This document shows, piece after piece, positions 42,614 to 52,223 of a stretch of DNA of 64,000 bases. Where the stretch lies: the NCBI GenBank assembly GCA_019634165.1, contig JAHQVT010000014.1, forward strand, positions 1 through 64,000. Reading direction: 5' to 3'. How positions within the stretch are numbered: the first letter of the stretch is position 1; each line of letters begins with the position of its first letter. Position numbers and translations under genes: made by a program. This DNA is from Rhodospirillales bacterium. Its GTDB lineage: Bacteria > Pseudomonadota > Alphaproteobacteria > Rhodospirillales > Thalassospiraceae. The notes under the pieces are model-generated. The model saw only the letters and a list, made by a program, of their open reading frames with translations. It searched no databases and was not told where the DNA came from.

Positions 42614-44389
42614 ATGAACGCGATCAACAAGAATTTGCCGACCTGGGATCTGACGGATCTCTATAACGATCCAAAAGACCCTAACATCCGGCGCGATCTT
42701 GATGATGCCAAAGCTCGCAGCCAAGCGTTCCAGAAAAGCTATCAGGGTAAGCTAAATGACCTTTCTGGGGATGAGCTTGCCGCTGCGATTGCCGAATATG
42801 AAGCCATCAGCGAAATTTGCGGCAAGATCGGCTCCTTTGCACAGTTGCTTTATGCCGGTGATAGCTCGGATGCGGCCATTGGTCAGTTCTATCAGTCCGT
42901 TCAGGAAGAAATGACCGGCATTTCAAGCCTGTCGCTGTTCTTTGGGCTTGAGATTAACCGGATTGAAGACGCATCCCTTGATGCGAAATATGCAGAATCC
43001 GGGGAACTTCGCCGTTATCGCCCGTGGCTTGATGAAAACCGTGCTTTCCGTCCCCATCAGTTGTCTGACGAGGTCGAACAGGTTCTCCATGAACGTCGCG
43101 TTGCCGGATCGGCGGCATGGGTGCGTTTGTTTGATCAAACCATGGCCGAGTTGCGTTTCCCGATTGATGGCGAAGAACTCACCATGTCGGATGCGGCCAA
43201 TATGCTTTCATCAAGTAAGGTCGATGATCGTAAAAAGGCTGCCAAATCCATCGGTGATGTGTTGGGCAAAAACATCAAACTTCTCGCACACGTGACCAAC
43301 ACTCTTGCCAAAGACAAGGAAATTGATGATCGCCTGCGCAAATTTGCCACGCCGGTTTCATCGCGCAACCTGTCCAATCAGGTCGAAGACGAAGTTGTCG
43401 ATGCGCTGAATACGGCTGTGCAAAACAGCCACGCCGATCTGTCGCACCGTTATTACCGTTTGAAAGCCAAATGGTTTGGTGTCGATCAGCTTGATTATTG
43501 GGATCGTAATGCGCCGCTTCCTGATGATGATGATCGTCAGATTGATTGGGATACTGCGCGCTCGACCGTATTGAAGGCTTATGGCGAATTTTCGCCGGAA
43601 CTGGCCGATGTTGGTCAGAAATTCTTTGATAATCCGTGGATTGACGTGCCGCCACGTGCGGGCAAGTCATCGGGTGCCTTTGCGCATCCGACGGTGCCAT
43701 CAGCACACCCTTATTTGCTTTTGAACTATCACGGTAAAACCCGCGATGTGATGACGCTTGCCCATGAACTTGGCCATGGTGTGCATCAGGTGTTGGCGGG
43801 CGAGCAGGGTTATTTCCTGTCTGACACGCCGCTGACACTGGCGGAAACCGCATCAGTATTTGGCGAAATGCTGACCTTCCAGTCGATGTTGCGTTCGGAA
43901 ACCGATCCGAAGATGAAACGCATCATGCTGGCCGGTAAGGTCGAGGATATGCTCAATACCGTTGTGCGTCAGATTGCGTTCTTTGAGTTTGAAAAACGCG
44001 TTCATGACAAACGCCGCGAAGGTGAATTGACGGTTGATGAGATCTGCGACATCTGGATTGCCGTACAGCATGAAAGTCTGGGCGATGCCATCCGGTATGA
44101 AGACGAGTACAAATATTACTGGTCCTACATTCCGCACTTCATCCATTCGCCGTTCTATGTTTACGCTTACGCCTTTGGCGATTGCCTTGTGAACTCGTTA
44201 TACGATGTTTACCAAGGGGCTGAAGACGGCTTCCAGCAGAAGTATCTTGATATGCTTAAAGCTGGCGGTACCAAGCGCCATCAGGAACTTCTGGCGCCGT
44301 TCGGACTTGATGCATCTGACCCGGCCTTCTGGCAACGGGGTCTGAATATGATCAAGCGTATGATCGACGAGCTGGAGGAGCTTTCCTGA
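42614..44389 (+). CDS. pepF: M3 family oligoendopeptidase F
   Basis: A 591-residue zinc metallopeptidase of family M3B that cleaves short peptides in the cytoplasm. The zinc motif HExxH is in MTLAHELGHGVHQVLAG, with the third ligand Glu in LAETASVFGEML. The long helical N-terminus (1-370) forms the lid that limits substrate size. The ATG at 42614 has GGAGG four bases upstream; the longer frame is rejected. The ABC1 kinase gene starts one base after the stop, so the two are almost surely one transcript. Confidence 0.94.
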   Translation: MNAINKNLPTWDLTDLYNDPKDPNIRRDLDDAKARSQAFQKSYQGKLNDLSGDELAAAIAEYEAISEICGKIGSFAQLLYAGDSSDAAIGQFYQSVQEEMTGISSLSLFFGLEINRIEDASLDAKYAESGELRRYRPWLDENRAFRPHQLSDEVEQVLHERRVAGSAAWVRLFDQTMAELRFPIDGEELTMSDAANMLSSSKVDDRKKAAKSIGDVLGKNIKLLAHVTNTLAKDKEIDDRLRKFATPVSSRNLSNQVEDEVVDALNTAVQNSHADLSHRYYRLKAKWFGVDQLDYWDRNAPLPDDDDRQIDWDTARSTVLKAYGEFSPELADVGQKFFDNPWIDVPPRAGKSSGAFAHPTVPSAHPYLLLNYHGKTRDVMTLAHELGHGVHQVLAGEQGYFLSDTPLTLAETASVFGEMLTFQSMLRSETDPKMKRIMLAGKVEDMLNTVVRQIAFFEFEKRVHDKRREGELTVDEICDIWIAVQHESLGDAIRYEDEYKYYWSYIPHFIHSPFYVYAYAFGDCLVNSLYDVYQGAEDGFQQKYLDMLKAGGTKRHQELLAPFGLDASDPAFWQRGLNMIKRMIDELEELS

Positions 44390-44390
44390 T

Positions 44391-45770
44391 ATGAATGCAG
44401 ACGACGATGATTATACCGCGCCGCTTGAGGAAAACAGATTTGGCGGGCGGGTTCGTCGTTATGCAAAGGTAGGGGCGTCGGCCAGTAAGCTGGCCGCGCG
44501 TCTTGCTACAGGAAAAATGTTCGGCGGCGAGATTGATCACGCGAAATACGCCGCCGAACTAACATCCGCCCTTGGCGGGCTTAAGGGCCCGTTGATGAAG
44601 GTCGCCCAAATCCTTTCAACCATCCCCGATGCCCTGCCCAAGGAATACACCCAGGCACTGGCAACGCTTCAGGCAGATGCACCCAGCATGGGCTGGTTGT
44701 TTGTTAAACGCCGCATGCGCAGCGAACTGGGGGCGGGGTGGCAATCAAACTTCACGGAATTTAGCCACGATGCCGTGGCAGCAGCATCATTAGGGCAGGT
44801 GCATAAGGCAACCTTGCCCAGCGGGGATGAAGTAGCCTGTAAGCTGCAATATCCCGACATGTCGGCAACGGTGGAAGCCGATCTAAAACAACTGCGCGCG
44901 GCCTTTGCGATCTATAAGCGTTATGACAGCGCGATTGATGCGCAAAACATCCAAGATGAATTATCAGCCCGCCTGCGCGAAGAACTTGATTACGCCCGCG
45001 AGGCTAAGCATATGCGGCTTTATCGCCATATGTTGGCCGATGAAAATGCGGTGCATGTGCCCGAACCGGTGGAGAAGCTTACCACCAGCCGGCTTTTGAC
45101 CATGACTTGGCAAAAAGGTCAGAAATTCCAGCACTTCCTTGATGGCGAACCAGATCAGGATGCGCGTAACACGGTTGCGCTTAACATGTTCCGGGCGTGG
45201 TATGTGCCGTTCTATCGCTACGGCGTTATTCATGGCGACCCGCATTTGGGCAATTACACATTGCGCGACGACCATTCGGTCAACCTTCTAGATTTTGGCT
45301 GTATTCGTATTTTCAAACCCGATTTCGTCAATGCGGTCATTACGTTGTATGAAGCACTTCGCGATAACGACGAAGAAAAGGCGGTTTTTGCTTATGAAAG
45401 CTGGGGGTTTGAAAACCCGTCGCGTGAGTTGATTGATGTCCTGAACATCTGGGCCAGCTTTGTCTATGGTCCGATCCTTGACGATCGTGAACGTAAAATG
45501 GGCGAAACCAATTCGGTTGCCTATGGTGCAGAAGTTGCCGGAAAGGTTCATCAGGAATTGCGTCGTGTGGGCGGGGTAAAGCCGCCGCGTGAGTTTGTGC
45601 TGGTGGATCGTGCTGCGGTGGGGTTGGGTGCTGTGTTCTTGCGCCTTGATGCGCATGTGAACTGGTATCGCCTGTTCCATGATCTGGTTGGGGATTTTGA
45701 CGCATCCAAGCTTGCGGCGCGTCAAAAGCAGGCCCTTGACCTTGTCGGGTTGGAGCGCCCGGACGCTTGA
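44391..45770 (+). CDS. ABC1/AarF atypical kinase (UbiB/COQ8-like)
   Basis: A 459-residue protein-kinase-like fold. Family motifs are the KxGQ-like PLMKVAQILSTIPDALP, the Ala-rich nucleotide loop AAASLGQVHKA, the invariant Lys in EVACKLQYPDM, the catalytic loop GVIHGDPHLGNY and the metal-binding LLDFGC. No C-terminal membrane helices are apparent, so it resembles the soluble AarF/Coq8 relatives more than E. coli UbiB. The KxGQ motif reads K-V-A-Q, with Ala for Gly, a change that in Coq8 alters nucleotide preference. A link to ubiquinone synthesis is inferred from the family; here it is paired with pepF. Confidence 0.88.
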   Translation: MNADDDDYTAPLEENRFGGRVRRYAKVGASASKLAARLATGKMFGGEIDHAKYAAELTSALGGLKGPLMKVAQILSTIPDALPKEYTQALATLQADAPSMGWLFVKRRMRSELGAGWQSNFTEFSHDAVAAASLGQVHKATLPSGDEVACKLQYPDMSATVEADLKQLRAAFAIYKRYDSAIDAQNIQDELSARLREELDYAREAKHMRLYRHMLADENAVHVPEPVEKLTTSRLLTMTWQKGQKFQHFLDGEPDQDARNTVALNMFRAWYVPFYRYGVIHGDPHLGNYTLRDDHSVNLLDFGCIRIFKPDFVNAVITLYEALRDNDEEKAVFAYESWGFENPSRELIDVLNIWASFVYGPILDDRERKMGETNSVAYGAEVAGKVHQELRRVGGVKPPREFVLVDRAAVGLGAVFLRLDAHVNWYRLFHDLVGDFDASKLAARQKQALDLVGLERPDA

Positions 45771-46134
45771 TCTGATGAAATACATCGTCTTCGGCCAAAA
45801 CGATTCGCCTATTAAGAAGTAGAATCGGGGATGATTTTTCGATCTTCGCCCTGCGTAGAGGGGCCGTTCCAGCGTGAATTTCCGACTACTTCAAAAATAC
45901 CAACACGAATTTTGCGAACTTTTTAAGTCCGTCTGCGTTTCCCAAAGGTTGCTATCAAGGCGATTGATGCAGACTTATGCGTTCTTTTGTAAGATAATGT
46001 TCACTTACTGCGTGGGGCTAAAATAGGGGAAACTGCTGTAAATCAAAGACCTATTGCATGCCAGATAGGATAAGGACCTATTCCGGGGTGGAAATAAACT
46101 GTGCGGTTTTTCGCGCATTATATATTTTCACTAT

Positions 46135-46157
46135 GTTTAACTTAATTAAAGTTAAAC
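46135..46157. promoter_or_regulatory. AT-rich inverted repeat upstream of pntAa
   Basis: GTTTAACTT and AAGTTAAAC flank AATTA, a perfect 9 bp inverted repeat. A GGCTTTTTT tract follows, so it may be a weak terminator of an upstream transcript or an operator. Confidence 0.45.
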
Positions 46158-46325
46158 GGCTTTTTTGTCGGTTTTTGATATTGTGATTGCCGGTTGGAAA
46201 TCGCATCTTGCTTTCAACGCAGACATGGCGGGGCGTTATTGATTGTTTGTCCTGAGCAACAATGACGGGTGGGACCTGACATGTCATCAAGGCTTAAATG
46301 CCTTGGAATGCGTGGTGGGAAAGTG

Positions 46326-46370
46326 GGCGGTTTCTTCTGCATTTGCTGGAAGAACCGCCTTTTTCTTTTC
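46326..46370 (+). terminator. Rho-independent terminator inside the pntAa leader
   Basis: GGCGGTT(T)CTTC pairs with GAAGAACCGCC (11 pairs, one bulge, 11-base loop), followed by TTTTTCTTTTC. It lies 120 bp before the pntAa start and about 560 bp after the previous gene, so it would end a small RNA or act as an attenuator rather than terminate the ABC1 kinase gene. Confidence 0.8.
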
Positions 46371-46491
46371 TGGCAAGGGTGCTTGTGATCGGTCCAAAAG
46401 GAACGCGTTCGACGTTCTGGAACCGGTTACTTTGGAACAAAAACAACAATTACCGTGCTTACCAAATACATAGGGAAGGAGGTCGAACGCG

Positions 46492-47655
46492 ATGAAACTG
46501 GCCGTTCCAAAAGAAATATGGCCCGGTGAGAAGCGCGTTGCTGTCACACCAGAGACCGTCAAGAAATTGAAGGCCTTGGGGTTTGATGTTGCAATTGAGG
46601 CTGGTGCCGGAATAGATGCCGCCATACCCGATGATCGCTTTGTCGATGCCGGGGCAACCATTGCCAAGACAATGAAAACCACCGTGAAGGATGCTGATGT
46701 CATCTTCAAGGTGCGGCCACCTGTCATTGATGGCAAAACCAACGAATTAACCGCCTATAAAAAGGGGGCCGCTGTTGTGGCCTTGCTTGAGCCCTTTGAT
46801 CGCAAAGAACTGATCGAAGCCATGGCAAAGGCGGGTATTGATGGCTATTCCATGGAACTGATGCCGCGTATCTCGCGGGCGCAATCCATGGATGTGCTGT
46901 CATCGCAATCCAACCTTGCGGGCTATCGCGCGGTTCTTGACGCTGCCCATGAATTTGGCCGCATTTACCCGATGATGATGACCGCTGCCGGGACTTTGGC
47001 ACCGGCACGTATTGTTGTGGTTGGGGCTGGTGTTGCTGGTCTTCAGGCGATTGCAACGGCCAAGCGCCTTGGTGCGGTAGTCTCCGCATTTGATGTGCGC
47101 CCGGCCGTGAAGGAACAGGTTCAATCGCTTGGCGGGACTTTTATTGAAGTCGAAGATGACAGTGCATCTGATGCCGAAACTTCCGGCGGCTACGCCAAGG
47201 AAATGTCGGACGACTACAAGAAAAAGCAAGCCGATAAGCTTAAAGAGGTTCTGTCAAAGACCGACATCGTGATCACAACGGCCCTTATACCGGGGCGTCC
47301 GGCACCCGAAATTGTCACAGCCGACATGGTTGCGGGCATGAAGCCGGGTTCCGTGATCATTGATTTGGCGGCAGAGCGCGGTGGCAACGTTGCCGGTGTA
47401 AAACTGGGCGAGACGGTGATCACCGCCAACGGTGTGAAATTGATTGGTTCGGAAAACATCACAAGTTCCGTCGCAACCGATGCAACCGCGATGTATGCCA
47501 AAAACCTTTTGAACTTCATCACCCTTTCTGTCGACAAGGACAAAGGTGCCTTGGTGTTTGATGGCGAAGATCAAATCATCACCGAAACCCGCCTGACCCA
47601 TGATGGAAAGGTTGTTCATCCTAAATTCGGTGGGGAGGAAGTCGCAAATGGCTGA
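46492..47655 (+). CDS. pntA: NAD(P)+ transhydrogenase subunit alpha 1 (NAD(H)-binding)
   Basis: A 387-residue soluble subunit (dI, PntAA) of the proton-translocating transhydrogenase, which exchanges hydride between NADH and NADP using the proton gradient. It resembles alanine dehydrogenase: [20 protein letters not shown], the Rossmann [32 protein letters not shown], the RQD-loop region [23 protein letters not shown], and the mobile loop. The AGGAGG site sits ten bases upstream. The three-subunit split (Rhodospirillum type) differs from two-subunit E. coli PntA/B. It overlaps pntAb by eight bases. Confidence 0.95.
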   Translation: MKLAVPKEIWPGEKRVAVTPETVKKLKALGFDVAIEAGAGIDAAIPDDRFVDAGATIAKTMKTTVKDADVIFKVRPPVIDGKTNELTAYKKGAAVVALLEPFDRKELIEAMAKAGIDGYSMELMPRISRAQSMDVLSSQSNLAGYRAVLDAAHEFGRIYPMMMTAAGTLAPARIVVVGAGVAGLQAIATAKRLGAVVSAFDVRPAVKEQVQSLGGTFIEVEDDSASDAETSGGYAKEMSDDYKKKQADKLKEVLSKTDIVITTALIPGRPAPEIVTADMVAGMKPGSVIIDLAAERGGNVAGVKLGETVITANGVKLIGSENITSSVATDATAMYAKNLLNFITLSVDKDKGALVFDGEDQIITETRLTHDGKVVHPKFGGEEVANG

Positions 47656-48079
47656 TCAATCCGTAGCCCAGAATGCAAATGAACTTCGCGATGCTGCCCT
47701 TGGTCTGGCTGAAAAGGCCGCCAAGCTTGCCGACAGTCTGGCCAATGGTGCCAATGACGCGGCAAATACGGCAACTGTCGCGGTTCAATCTTCGGGTGTC
47801 AGCCCGACGGTACTTGGACTGACCGTGTTCGTACTGGCCTGCTTTGTTGGCTATTACGTCGTGTGGAAAGTCACCCCGGCCCTTCATTCACCTTTGATGG
47901 CGGTAACCAATGCCATTTCATCGGTGATTATTGTCGGTGCACTTCTTGCAGCAGGCCCGGTGGAGATGAATTTCTCCAAGATGATGGGCTTTGTCGCGGT
48001 GATATTGGCTTCGATCAATATCTTTGGCGGCTTTATCGTCGCCCAGCGCATGCTGCAAATGTTCAAGAAAAAGAAGTAG
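47648..48079 (+). CDS. NAD(P)+ transhydrogenase subunit alpha 2 (membrane)
   Basis: A 143-residue membrane subunit (PntAB) of the transhydrogenase. The N-terminal 45 residues are a polar helix ([30 protein letters not shown]), longer than usual. Three membrane helices follow: [39 protein letters not shown] and [23 protein letters not shown]. It ends with FKKKK at the cytoplasm. The start ATG overlaps the end of the alpha 1 gene (47648-47655), showing translational coupling. Confidence 0.93.
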   Translation: MADQSVAQNANELRDAALGLAEKAAKLADSLANGANDAANTATVAVQSSGVSPTVLGLTVFVLACFVGYYVVWKVTPALHSPLMAVTNAISSVIIVGALLAAGPVEMNFSKMMGFVAVILASINIFGGFIVAQRMLQMFKKKK

Positions 48080-48091
48080 GGGGAACACACA

Positions 48092-49489
48092 ATGTCGGAA
48101 AACCTATCGGCTTTCCTGTATCTGGTGGCTTCGGTCTGCTTCATCTTGTCGTTGCGCGGACTTTCGTCACCTGACTCAGCCCGAACCGGGAATATTCTTG
48201 GCATGGTGGGTATGGCTATTGCCATCTTTACCACGCTGGCATCCCCGTCGGTTCTGTCATACACAACCATCATCGTCGGTATTCTGATTGGTGGCGCGAT
48301 TGGGACAGTCATTGCGCTTAAAATCAAAATGACCGCATTGCCACAGCTTGTGGCGGCTTTTCACTCGCTTGTCGGTCTGGCTGCGGTGTTTGTCGCCGGT
48401 GCAGCGCTTTATTCACCGGGGGCCTATGGCCTTGGAACGGCAGGCAACATTGGTGCCGCCAGCCTGATTGAAATGGGTCTTGGTGTTGCGATTGGTGCGA
48501 TCACCTTTACTGGATCGCTTGTTGCCTTTGGCAAGTTGCAGGGCATTGTTTCGGGAACGCCTGTTCGCTTTTCCGGTCAGCATATGCTCAACCTTGCCAT
48601 TGCGATTGGTATCGTCGTCTTTGGCATCATTATGGTCACCACCGAAAGCCATACGGCGTTCTGGATTCTGGTCGCTCTTGCGCTTGTTCTGGGCATCACG
48701 TTGATCATTCCGATTGGCGGGGCGGATATGCCGGTTGTTGTTTCCATGCTGAACTCCTATTCCGGTTGGGCAGCATGTGGCATCGGCTTTACGCTTCAGA
48801 ATAATGCCTTGATCATTACCGGTGCGCTGGTTGGTGCTTCGGGTGCGATCCTGTCTTACATCATGTGTAAAGGCATGAACCGCTCGATCTTTAACGTCAT
48901 CTTTGGTGGTTTTGGTGCCGAAGGCGAAAGTGCGGCAGCAGCCGGTGGCGACAATGACCGTCCGGTGAAGTCCGGTTCGGCCGACGATGCGTCCTTCATT
49001 ATGAAAAACGCATCAAGTGTCATTATCGTTCCGGGCTATGGCATGGCCGTGGCACAAGCACAGCATGCTTTGCGTGAAATGGCTGATATCCTTAAGGCCG
49101 AAGGTGTCAAAGTCCGCTATGCCATCCATCCGGTGGCCGGACGTATGCCGGGCCATATGAACGTGCTTTTGGCAGAAGCCAATGTGCCTTATGACGACGT
49201 CATGGAAATGGATGAAATCAACCGTGATTTTGGGTCCGCCGACGTTGCCTTTGTTATTGGCGCAAATGACATCACCAACCCGGCGGCCAAAACCGACCCG
49301 GCAAGCCCGATCTTTGGCATGCCGATCCTAGAGGTCGAAAAAGCCAAAACGGTGCTGTTCATCAAGCGCGGGATGTCGGCAGGGTATGCTGGCATTCAGA
49401 ACGAGTTGTTCTTTAAAGACAACACCATGATGCTGTTTGGCGATGCCAAAAAGATGTGCGAAGAAATCGTCATGCATCTTGATAACTGA
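48092..49489 (+). CDS. pntB: NAD(P)+ transhydrogenase subunit beta
   Basis: A 465-residue beta subunit (dII plus the NADP(H)-binding dIII). The first 260 residues hold about nine membrane helices, including conserved LVAAFHSLVGLAAVFVAG with the His of the proton path. The C-terminal dIII Rossmann fold has SVIIVPGYGMAVAQAQHALREM (fingerprint GYGMAVAQAQ), IHPVAGRMPGHMNVLLAEA and FVIGANDITNPAAKTDPASPI. It is 12 bp after subunit alpha 2. A strong terminator closes the operon. Confidence 0.96.
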   Translation: MSENLSAFLYLVASVCFILSLRGLSSPDSARTGNILGMVGMAIAIFTTLASPSVLSYTTIIVGILIGGAIGTVIALKIKMTALPQLVAAFHSLVGLAAVFVAGAALYSPGAYGLGTAGNIGAASLIEMGLGVAIGAITFTGSLVAFGKLQGIVSGTPVRFSGQHMLNLAIAIGIVVFGIIMVTTESHTAFWILVALALVLGITLIIPIGGADMPVVVSMLNSYSGWAACGIGFTLQNNALIITGALVGASGAILSYIMCKGMNRSIFNVIFGGFGAEGESAAAAGGDNDRPVKSGSADDASFIMKNASSVIIVPGYGMAVAQAQHALREMADILKAEGVKVRYAIHPVAGRMPGHMNVLLAEANVPYDDVMEMDEINRDFGSADVAFVIGANDITNPAAKTDPASPIFGMPILEVEKAKTVLFIKRGMSAGYAGIQNELFFKDNTMMLFGDAKKMCEEIVMHLDN

Positions 49490-49514
49490 TCAAACCACCT
49501 GGTTTTGAAAAACG

Positions 49515-49545
49515 AAAGGCGGCCTTGATCGGGCCGCCTTTTTTT
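49515..49545 (+). terminator. Terminator after pntB
   Basis: AAAGGCGGCC pairs with GGCCGCCTTT (10 bp) around a seven-base loop and runs into TTTTTTT. It is a textbook rho-independent terminator. Confidence 0.92.
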
Positions 49546-49611
49546 CGTCTGATGCGTTACTTATAAACTTAGTGTGCGTAAAATTCTTAACGTCACAGCT
49601 TGGAAAGTCGC

Positions 49612-50223
49612 ATGTTTCGGTTGGTAAGGGTCTCATTTTCACTAGTGGTTATTTTATCGTTGGCACTGGTCGCCTCGATGGGATTGACCATTTTGACCTA
49701 TGCCCGGCTGAACTATGAAAAGCCGATTGCGGCGATGTATTTTGAGCCCGTCTCCGAGGATGTCTTTACCGCCCATCTGGTATCAGATGATCGCGGTGTT
49801 AGCGGCACCTATGAGATTTACGGCGATCAGTGGCGGATTGATGCCGAGTTCATCAAACTCAAACCATGGGCCAATGTGATGGGCATGGATGCCCGGTATC
49901 AGTTGGTGCGGTTTGAAGGACGCTATCGCGATACAGATCGGCAAAACACGGCAGCTTATCGGGCCTATGATCTGGGGTCGGGGGATGCGCTTGATCTTGT
50001 GAATTATCTGGCGGAATGGAATTTCTTTGTTGATGCCGAATATGGCAGTTCGACCTTTACCGATATAGATGCAGAGATGGTCTATACGGTGTATCGCACC
50101 CAATCGGGGATCATTGTTCGGTCTGATCCGATGCCGGGCCCGATTGGGGCCAAGGCATCGATTTTTGATCAATTTCAAGAATGGATATTTGGTGGGTTGA
50201 AAGAACCCCGCCCGGAATTTTAA
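49612..50223 (+). CDS. Membrane-anchored hypothetical protein
   Basis: A 203-residue protein with one N-terminal membrane helix (FSLVVILSLALVASMGLTILTYA) and a periplasmic beta-rich domain (FTAHLVSDDRGVSGTYEIYGDQWRIDAEFIKLKPWANVMGMDARYQLVRFEGRYRD). Similar proteins are sometimes labelled cation/multidrug efflux pump, which the single membrane helix does not support. The repeated strand pattern and conserved YEIxGDQWRIDAxFIKxKPWANxxGMD are recognisable, but the role is unknown. The start at 49612 follows GGAAAG; the longer frame adds four residues. It converges on the PepSY gene. Confidence 0.75.
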   Translation: MFRLVRVSFSLVVILSLALVASMGLTILTYARLNYEKPIAAMYFEPVSEDVFTAHLVSDDRGVSGTYEIYGDQWRIDAEFIKLKPWANVMGMDARYQLVRFEGRYRDTDRQNTAAYRAYDLGSGDALDLVNYLAEWNFFVDAEYGSSTFTDIDAEMVYTVYRTQSGIIVRSDPMPGPIGAKASIFDQFQEWIFGGLKEPRPEF

Positions 50224-50241
50224 GCGGGGTTCTTTGCGTGA

Positions 50242-51675
50242 TTAGCCAAATGCGCGCTTGAGAACCGGCACGTTTGAAACAATCAGAACATCAATCGCCA
50301 GCACCGTTACCAGCGTGATCCCGGTCAACGGGAAGGCCAATGATAGCGCTAACATCACAAACACAGCCCCCTTCCAAAGCGGCAGGTTGCGCGGCATTGG
50401 GGGCGGGGATAGGCGCACGCCATCGATGCTGCGGCTTGATGGGCGGCGCAGCCACCACATGACAATGCCGCTGATACACAGGAAAATAACTGTCAGGCAA
50501 AACAGCGTATTGGCAATCACGTTCCACCAGCCAAGATCACCCTGATGCAAAGCAATGCCAACGGCCATGCTTTTGGCCGCAACCGAGTAATCCGCATAGC
50601 CGACATTGGCAAGAACCTTGCCGCTATATTGGTCGATATGGATGGTGCGATCCCCGGTTGGGGCGACGCTATCACCGCTCATGGTGTCGGCTGAAATGGT
50701 GTAAACACCAGTTTCGCCGCGCGGCAGGTTAACCCGGAATTGTCCGCTAAACCCAATGGTGCGGGCAAAGGCGGTTACGGTATCAAGATTAACCGGGGTG
50801 CCATAGGCAAGGCCAAGCGCCCCGGCAGTTGATCCCGATGCAGGCATGGGGGTTTGTTCCAATCCCCAAGGTGCGTCATGTAAAACGCCATGGTTCATAT
50901 CGGCATGGATATCATCTGAAAGCGGGACATTATCCCATTTTTCGGCGGGAAAAGTGCTCCAGGCTTGAACGAATTGACCGCCCCATATGCCTGCCCATGC
51001 CAGTCCTGAAATCAAAAAGAAGAACAGGAAAACCGAGATGTAAAAGCCGCTGGTAACATGAAGTTCTTTCCATAATGTACGTCGTGTTGCGCGGAAATCT
51101 GGCCATAGAACCGATGCCAATCCTTTGCTACCCCGTGGCCACCACATGTAAAACCCGGTCACGATCAGAATAATACCAAGGCCTGCGGCAATTTCGATCA
51201 GCCGGTCGCCAAGATCACCGATCAGAAGTTCGCCGTGAACATCACTGGCCCAGTAAAACCAGCTTTCGTCTTTAATGATGGTGTCGCGGATTTCGGTGGT
51301 TACCGGATCAAGTGTGACGACATGTTGTTTACCCCCACTATTGACCAGAAACATCGAGGCAAGGTCATCTTCAAGCGGGGCGATGTATTGGCTGACGGTG
51401 CCTTCGGGGAGTGCGTTTGCTGCTGTGTCGGCCTGTGTAACAAGCGGTTGGTGAGTGCCGCTTTTTGCTAAAATGCGGTCGCCAAACCGGGTTTCAATGA
51501 CGTTGAAATACATCATCATCAACCCGGTAATCGCCAGCATCAACATAAACGGGATGACGTAAAGGCCAGCATAAAAATGCCAGCGCCACGCCGCCATATA
51601 GAATTTACGGCTGAGTGTTTTGCCTTCGCGGTCATCAGCAGGCATCGCGTCTTGCGGTGCGGTTTGAATGGCCAT
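50242..51675 (-). CDS. PepSY-associated transmembrane protein (PiuB/FsqB-like)
   Basis: A protein of about 477 residues with four main membrane segments (AAWRWHFYAGLYVIPFMLMLAITGLMMMYF; LIEIAAGLGIILIVTGFYMWWP; TSGFYISVFLFFFLISGLAWAG; the C-terminal VIANTLFCLTVIFLCISGIVMWWL) and two PepSY-like periplasmic regions. The paired His in helices (W-x-F-YAGLY, ELHVTSGFY, VGIALHQGDLGWW) fit a haem-binding ferric-siderophore reductase, as shown for some members. These genes are often iron-regulated. The adjacent DUF2946 gene, encoded just upstream, is a known companion. The start is uncertain between 51675 and the TTG at 51711. Confidence 0.85.
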   Translation of the reverse strand: MAIQTAPQDAMPADDREGKTLSRKFYMAAWRWHFYAGLYVIPFMLMLAITGLMMMYFNVIETRFGDRILAKSGTHQPLVTQADTAANALPEGTVSQYIAPLEDDLASMFLVNSGGKQHVVTLDPVTTEIRDTIIKDESWFYWASDVHGELLIGDLGDRLIEIAAGLGIILIVTGFYMWWPRGSKGLASVLWPDFRATRRTLWKELHVTSGFYISVFLFFFLISGLAWAGIWGGQFVQAWSTFPAEKWDNVPLSDDIHADMNHGVLHDAPWGLEQTPMPASGSTAGALGLAYGTPVNLDTVTAFARTIGFSGQFRVNLPRGETGVYTISADTMSGDSVAPTGDRTIHIDQYSGKVLANVGYADYSVAAKSMAVGIALHQGDLGWWNVIANTLFCLTVIFLCISGIVMWWLRRPSSRSIDGVRLSPPPMPRNLPLWKGAVFVMLALSLAFPLTGITLVTVLAIDVLIVSNVPVLKRAFG

Positions 51676-51755
51676 CTTCTTATGTCCTTGTCGTGTGATT
51701 GCAAGCGCCAATATTCCCGCAAGAAATGCAGGAGATGATTGGCCAGATTTTTAAA

Positions 51756-52145
51756 TCAAACGACGAAGGGTGGGGCGCGCGGCGTTGCCGGTGTGGCAGG
51801 TGCCGGTTTGCGCGATTCTACGCGGGCAGGCGTAGCAGGCGGTATAGTCGTGACAAACGAAACCCGTTCGGGAACCGCGATGTTGTCGGGCAGGACAACT
51901 GCGGTTGAAATCCGACAGAATTCACAGGATGCAAACAGGGCAGCGTTTGCATCAGAGTCACTGGACTGACCGCCGATGCACAAAAATGGCAAAGTGCCAT
52001 CGGGCAACGCATAGGCCGTAATATCGACAGATGCATTGGGAGAAGATGCAATCAGCTTGTGCGAAAATCCGACAAGCACAAGTGCGATCACGCATAGAAT
52101 GCGGACCGTGACTTGAAGCTGTGATCGCAAAGCAGACATGAACAT
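51756..52145 (-). CDS. DUF2946-like small membrane/exported protein
   Basis: A protein of about 129 residues with an N-terminal hydrophobic helix (LQVTVRILCVIALVLVGF), then a short periplasmic region with a C-x2-C cluster (FLCIGGQ, SCEFCRI) and a Pro/Ala-rich C-terminal tail (TPARVESRKPAPATPATPRAPP). This matches DUF2946, which accompanies PepSY proteins and TonB receptors and may handle copper or iron; the function is unproven. It is 80 bp upstream of the PepSY gene on the same strand and probably shares a promoter that overlaps the palindrome at 52224. The exact ATG (52145 or 52139) is open. Confidence 0.7.
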   Translation of the reverse strand: MFMSALRSQLQVTVRILCVIALVLVGFSHKLIASSPNASVDITAYALPDGTLPFLCIGGQSSDSDANAALFASCEFCRISTAVVLPDNIAVPERVSFVTTIPPATPARVESRKPAPATPATPRAPPFVV

Positions 52146-52223
52146 TCCCAAACCGGTGCCATCAAATTGGTTCTGATGGCAGATACGCGTTTAGCCTTTA
52201 GCTAGGCTTAAAATATTGCGCCA

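Larger units (their letters stand above)
45771..46491. other. 721 bp leader/intergenic region before pntAa
   Basis: There is no convincing gene. In order it holds an AT-rich 9 bp inverted repeat at 46135-46157 followed by GGCTTTTTT, a 10 bp palindrome TGACATGTCA at 46278-46287, a hairpin CAAGGC-TTAAAT-GCCTTG at 46288-46305 and a strong terminator at 46326-46370. The combination suggests an sRNA or an attenuated pntA leader. Confidence 0.55.

Noticed and set aside
46243..46473. 76-codon plus-strand frame before pntAa
   Set aside because: It runs through the strong terminator at 46326-46370 and has no family-like sequence.
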